Shown here piece after piece: positions 8,804-11,557 of a stretch of DNA of 11,557 bases (its first letter is position 1; every line of letters starts with the position of its first letter). Under the pieces are notes generated by a model that was not told where the DNA came from, made no database searches, and saw only the letters and a list, made by a program, of their open reading frames with translations. Source of the DNA: Liolophura sinensis (lineage: Eukaryota > Mollusca > Polyplacophora > Chitonida > Chitonidae). A program made the translations under genes and the position numbers. Where the stretch lies: positions 64,001 through 75,557 of the forward strand of contig NW_027018122.1 of the NCBI RefSeq assembly GCF_032854445.1. The letters are read 5' to 3'.

Positions 8804-9352
8804 TTTGGATTTTTGCCAGGTATTTTTTCTAATTGAAATCGGCTACATTAACTATGTACAATCGCGACTGGTCATTACTATATTCAACTTTTCATTATAA
8901 GTTATGTGCCCTTCGGTAGCCCAGACGACGTCAAATCTTTGGGCCAAGCCCATTTAACTCACCCAGCAAATGTCCTACTTCTAAGTCGAAGACAAACTCA
9001 ATGTCTTTATCTACATGTAGAAAAACCACACCATTTGTATATAAAAAAAACACAAGGTACTTGATACAGTCCGCTGTAAAAAGGACAATTAAACACTGAC
9101 CCACATCAATAAGGTGCCAAAAGATACGCAATTGAGCCAGGCATCTCCAGCTGTTGAAAAATTGCAAATTTCCTTGGTTTCCATGGAGTAAGAGCCGTTG
9201 CTGGGCACGTGATCTTGACATCAATGATTATTCATTTGTGGCTACAGCCAAAAGTATTGGTCGGAGAGCAACGCGGTTTGCACCATTCGATTTCTCGTCA
9301 AAAATACGTCGGATTAGCCTCTTACCAGCAGCATTGGAACAGTTTTTCCACT
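8804..9352. repeat. Satellite monomer M17 (549 bp), copy of M7
   Basis: It carries the full M7 haplotype (A166/A167, C172, G281, A288, A323, A332). The private substitution is CCAGG at the start (near 8818). The only indel is a 5-A run instead of 6 before TACGTCGG near 9300. Confidence 0.95.
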
Positions 9353-9904
9353 TTTGGATTTTTGCCTGGTCTTTTTGCGAATTGAAATCGGCTACATTAA
9401 CTATGTACAATCGCGACTGGTCATTACTATAATTCAACTTTTCATTATAAGTTATGTGGCCTTCGGTAGCCCAGACGACGTCAAATCTTTGGGCCAAGCC
9501 CATTTAACTCACCCAGCAAATGTCTTACTCCTAAGTCGAAGACAAACTCAATGTCTTTATCTACATGTAGAAAAACCACACCATTTTGTATATAAAAAAA
9601 ACACAAGGTACTTGATACAGTCTGCTGTAAAAGGACAATTGAACACTGACCCACATCAATAAGGTGCCAAAAGATACGCAATTGGGGCCAGGCATCTCCA
9701 GCTGTTGAAAAATTGCAAATTTCCTTGGTTTCCATGGAGTAAGAGCCGTTGCTGGGCACGTGATCTTGACATCAATGATTATTCATTTGTGGCTACAGCC
9801 AAAAGTATTGGTCGGAGAGCAACGCGGTTTGCACCATTCGATTTCTCGTCAAAAAATACGTCGGATTAGTCTCTTACCAGCAGCATTGGAACAGTTTTTC
9901 CACT
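9353..9904. repeat. Satellite monomer M18 (552 bp), copy of M8
   Basis: It carries the M8 haplotype (C19/G25/G27, G106, A166/A167, C177, T269, G281, A323, T516). Four single-base indels: extra A in TATAATTC near 9430, extra T in CATTTTG near 9587, one A lost in CTGTAAAAGG near 9630, and GGGG near 9687. Confidence 0.95.
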
Positions 9905-10453
9905 TTTGGATTTTTGCCTGGTATTTTTTCTAATTGAAATCGGCTACATTAACTATGTACAATCGCGACTGGTCATTACTATATTCAACTTTTCATTATA
10001 AGTTATGTGCCCTTCGGTAGCCCAGACGACGTCAAATCTTTGGGCCAAACCCATTTAACTCACCCAGCAGTTGTCTTACTTCTAAGTCGAAGACAAACTC
10101 AATGTCTTTATCTACATGTAGAAAAACCACACCATTTGTATATAAAAAAAAACACAAGGTACTTGATACAGTCCGCTGTAAAAAGTACAATTGAACACTG
10201 ACCCACATCAATAAGGTGCCAAAAGATGCGCAATTGGGCCAGGCATCTCCAGCTGTTGAAAAATTGCAAATTTCCTTGGTTTCCATGGAGTAAGAGCCGT
10301 TGCTGGCACGTGATCTTGATATCAATGATTATTCATTTGTGGCTACAGCCAAAAGTATTGGTCGGAGAGCAACGCGGTTTGCACCATTGGATTTCTCGTC
10401 AAAAAATACGTCGATTAGCCTCTTACCAGCAGCATTGGAACAGTTTTTCCACT
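9905..10453. repeat. Satellite monomer M19 (549 bp), copy of M9
   Basis: A145, T416 and G485 match M9. Indels: a 9-A run after TATAT, one G lost in GCTGGCACG near 10306, and one G lost in CGTCGATTAG near 10413. Confidence 0.94.
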
Positions 10454-11002
10454 TTTGGATTTTGCCTGGTATTTTTTCTAATTGAAATCGGCTACATTAA
10501 CTATGTACAATCGCGACTGGTCATTACTATATTCAACTTTTCATTATAAGTTATGTGCCCTTCGGTAGCCCAGACGACGTCAAATCTTTGGGCCAAGCCC
10601 ATTTAACTCACCCAGCAGTTGTCTTACTTCTAAGTCGAAGACAATCTCAATGTCTTTATCTACATGTAGAAAAACCACACCATTTGTATATAAAAAAAAC
10701 ACAAGGTACTTGATACAGTCCGCTGTAAAAAGTACAATTGAACACTGACCCACATCAATAAGGTGCCAAAAGATGCGCAATTGGGGCCAGGCATCTCCAG
10801 CTGTGAAAAATTGCAAATTTCCTTGGTTTCCATGGAGTAAGAGCCGTTGCTGGGCACGTGATCTTGATATCAATGATTATTCATTTGTGGCTACAGCCAA
10901 AAGTATTGGTCGGAGAGCAACGCGGTTTGCACCATTGGATTTCTCGTCAAAAAATACGTCGGATTAGCCTCTTACCAGCAGCATTGGAACAGTTTTTCCA
11001 CT
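10454..11002. repeat. Satellite monomer M20 (549 bp)
   Basis: G145, T416 and G485 make it resemble M6 and M9 more than its nominal partner M10, from which it lacks the 3' M7-type haplotype. A private A-to-T gives GACAATCTC near 10645. Indels: 4 T in GGATTTTGCC, an extra G in TTGGGGCC near 10785, one T lost in CTGTGAAAA near 10804. Confidence 0.94.
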
Positions 11003-11551
11003 TTTGGATTTTTGCCTGGTATTTTTTCTAATTGAAATCGGCTACATTAACTATGTACAATCGCGACTGGTCATTACTATATTCAACTTTTCATTATAAG
11101 TTATGTGCCCTTCGGTAGCCCAGACGACGTCAAATCTTTGGCCAAGCCCATTTAACTCACCCAGCAAATGTCCTACTTCTAAGTCGAAGACAAACTCAAT
11201 GTCTTTATCTACATGTAGAAAAACCACACCATTTGTATATAAAAAAAAACACAAGGTACTTGATACAGTCCGCTGTAAAAAGGACAATTGAACACTGACC
11301 CACATCAATAAGGTGCCAAAGATACGCAATTGGGCCAGGCATCTCCAGCTGTTGAAAAATTGCAAATTTCCTTGGTTTCCATGGTGTAAGAGCCGTTGCT
11401 GGGCACGTGATCTTGACATCAATGATTATTCATTTGTGGCTACAGCCAAAAGTATTGGTCGGAGAGCAACGCGGTTTGCACCATTGGATTTCTCGTCAAA
11501 AAATACGTCGGATTAGCCTCTTACCAGCAGCATTGGAACAGTTTTTCCACT
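11003..11551. repeat. Satellite monomer M21 (549 bp), mosaic
   Basis: It starts with the M7-type AAATGTCCTAC but then has G288 and G332 like M1 and M8, and ends with G485. G485 is expected from M11, its ten-monomer partner. Indels: one G lost in TTTGGCCAAG near 11140, a 9-A run after TATAT, and one A lost in GCCAAAGATAC near 11320. A private A-to-T gives ATGGTGTAAG near 11384. Confidence 0.94.
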
Positions 11552-11557
11552 TTTGGA
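11552..11557. repeat. First 6 bp of monomer M22
   Basis: TTTGGA, the start of the next unit, cut off by the window end. The array therefore continues downstream. Confidence 0.85.

Larger units (their letters stand above)
6051..11551. repeat. Higher-order repeat copy B (M12-M21), ten monomers, 5,501 bp
   Basis: This block repeats the order of copy A. M12 matches M2, M16 resembles M6, and M17, M18 and M19 match M7, M8 and M9 with only one or two substitutions each. M13-M15 are out of register by about one monomer: the G29 variant sits in M14 and the CCCAATCC variant in M15, not in the expected M13 and M14. Unlike copy A, every monomer carries at least one indel, mostly plus or minus one base in a homopolymer, with monomer lengths of 549 to 553 bp. 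Total length is still within 1 bp of copy A because gains and losses cancel. Confidence 0.78.
1..11557. repeat. Satellite DNA array, 550-bp monomer, 21 complete copies plus 6 bp
   Basis: The sequence repeats every 550 bp from the first base to the last, all copies in the same orientation and directly abutting. The anchor TTTGGATTTTTGCC recurs at 1, 551, 1101, 1651 and so on to 11003, and the first 6 bases of another copy start at 11552. Monomers differ by roughly 0.5 to 3% by hand count. I found no sub-repeat inside a monomer: the two halves, and thirds of about 183 bp, do not resemble each other, so 550 bp is the basic unit. GC is about 40%. Neither array edge is in the window. Nothing resembles 5S rRNA, a histone gene or another known tandem gene family. 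The unbroken high-copy structure is typical of eukaryotic satellite DNA; its chromosomal location and host are not visible here. Confidence 0.98.

Noticed and set aside
9228-9503. Longer ORFs unique to the second half (9228-9503, 9354-9662, 10226-10549, 11051-11422)
   Set aside because: They are produced by single-base homopolymer indels that fuse frames of the repeat; likely consensus errors, not genes.
1-11557. CRISPR array or tandem rRNA/histone gene cluster
   Set aside because: The repeat unit is 550 bp with no unique spacers, and no 5S, 18S/28S or histone sequence is recognisable in the monomer.
1-11557. Transposon or LTR origin of the monomer
   Set aside because: I see no terminal inverted repeats, target-site duplications, transposase or reverse-transcriptase motifs at monomer junctions.

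Overview
The whole window is one tandem satellite DNA array. A 550-bp unit repeats head to tail with no spacer: 21 complete monomers (called M1 to M21 here, starting at base 1) and the first 6 bp of a 22nd. I see no protein gene, RNA gene, mobile element, CRISPR array or unique flanking sequence. 'Offset' below means position inside a monomer, counted from its first base (TTTGGATTTTTGCC...).

Organism: the pattern fits eukaryotic nuclear satellite heterochromatin (pericentromeric, subtelomeric or similar). The reasons are a long, gene-free, head-to-tail array, monomers that differ at only a few per cent of bases, and a higher-order arrangement of variants. GC is about 40% (222 of 550 bases in M1), and I counted 17 CpG in M1, so CpG is not obviously depleted. 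I do not recognise the satellite family and cannot name the taxon.

Layout: M1 (1-550) is the tail of an upstream higher-order unit. M2-M11 (551-6050) form one ten-monomer higher-order repeat (HOR) of 5,500 bp. M12-M21 (6051-11551) form a second, of 5,501 bp. Several variant haplotypes recur exactly ten monomers apart: the offset 19/25/27 triplet in M2/M8 and M12/M18, G106 in M1/M8 and M11/M18, and the M7-M8-M9 trio as M17-M18-M19. Monomers ten apart (M7 and M17, M8 and M18) differ by one or two substitutions, while neighbours differ by about ten or more. Inside the first HOR there is also a 1,100-bp dimer (M2-M3 and M4-M5). M13-M15 are locally out of register, and M1, M10 and M21 are mosaics.

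The most unexpected pattern is in the indels. M1-M11 are all exactly 550 bp with no indel. M12-M21 carry about 28 indels, nearly all single-base changes in homopolymers. The switch lies within about 100 bp of the HOR junction, which suggests a change in consensus quality in the assembly more than biology.

Each monomer also holds a TATA-like A-rich element followed by a 30-nt imperfect hairpin, several short palindromes, and short ORFs on both strands that I judge to be non-coding.
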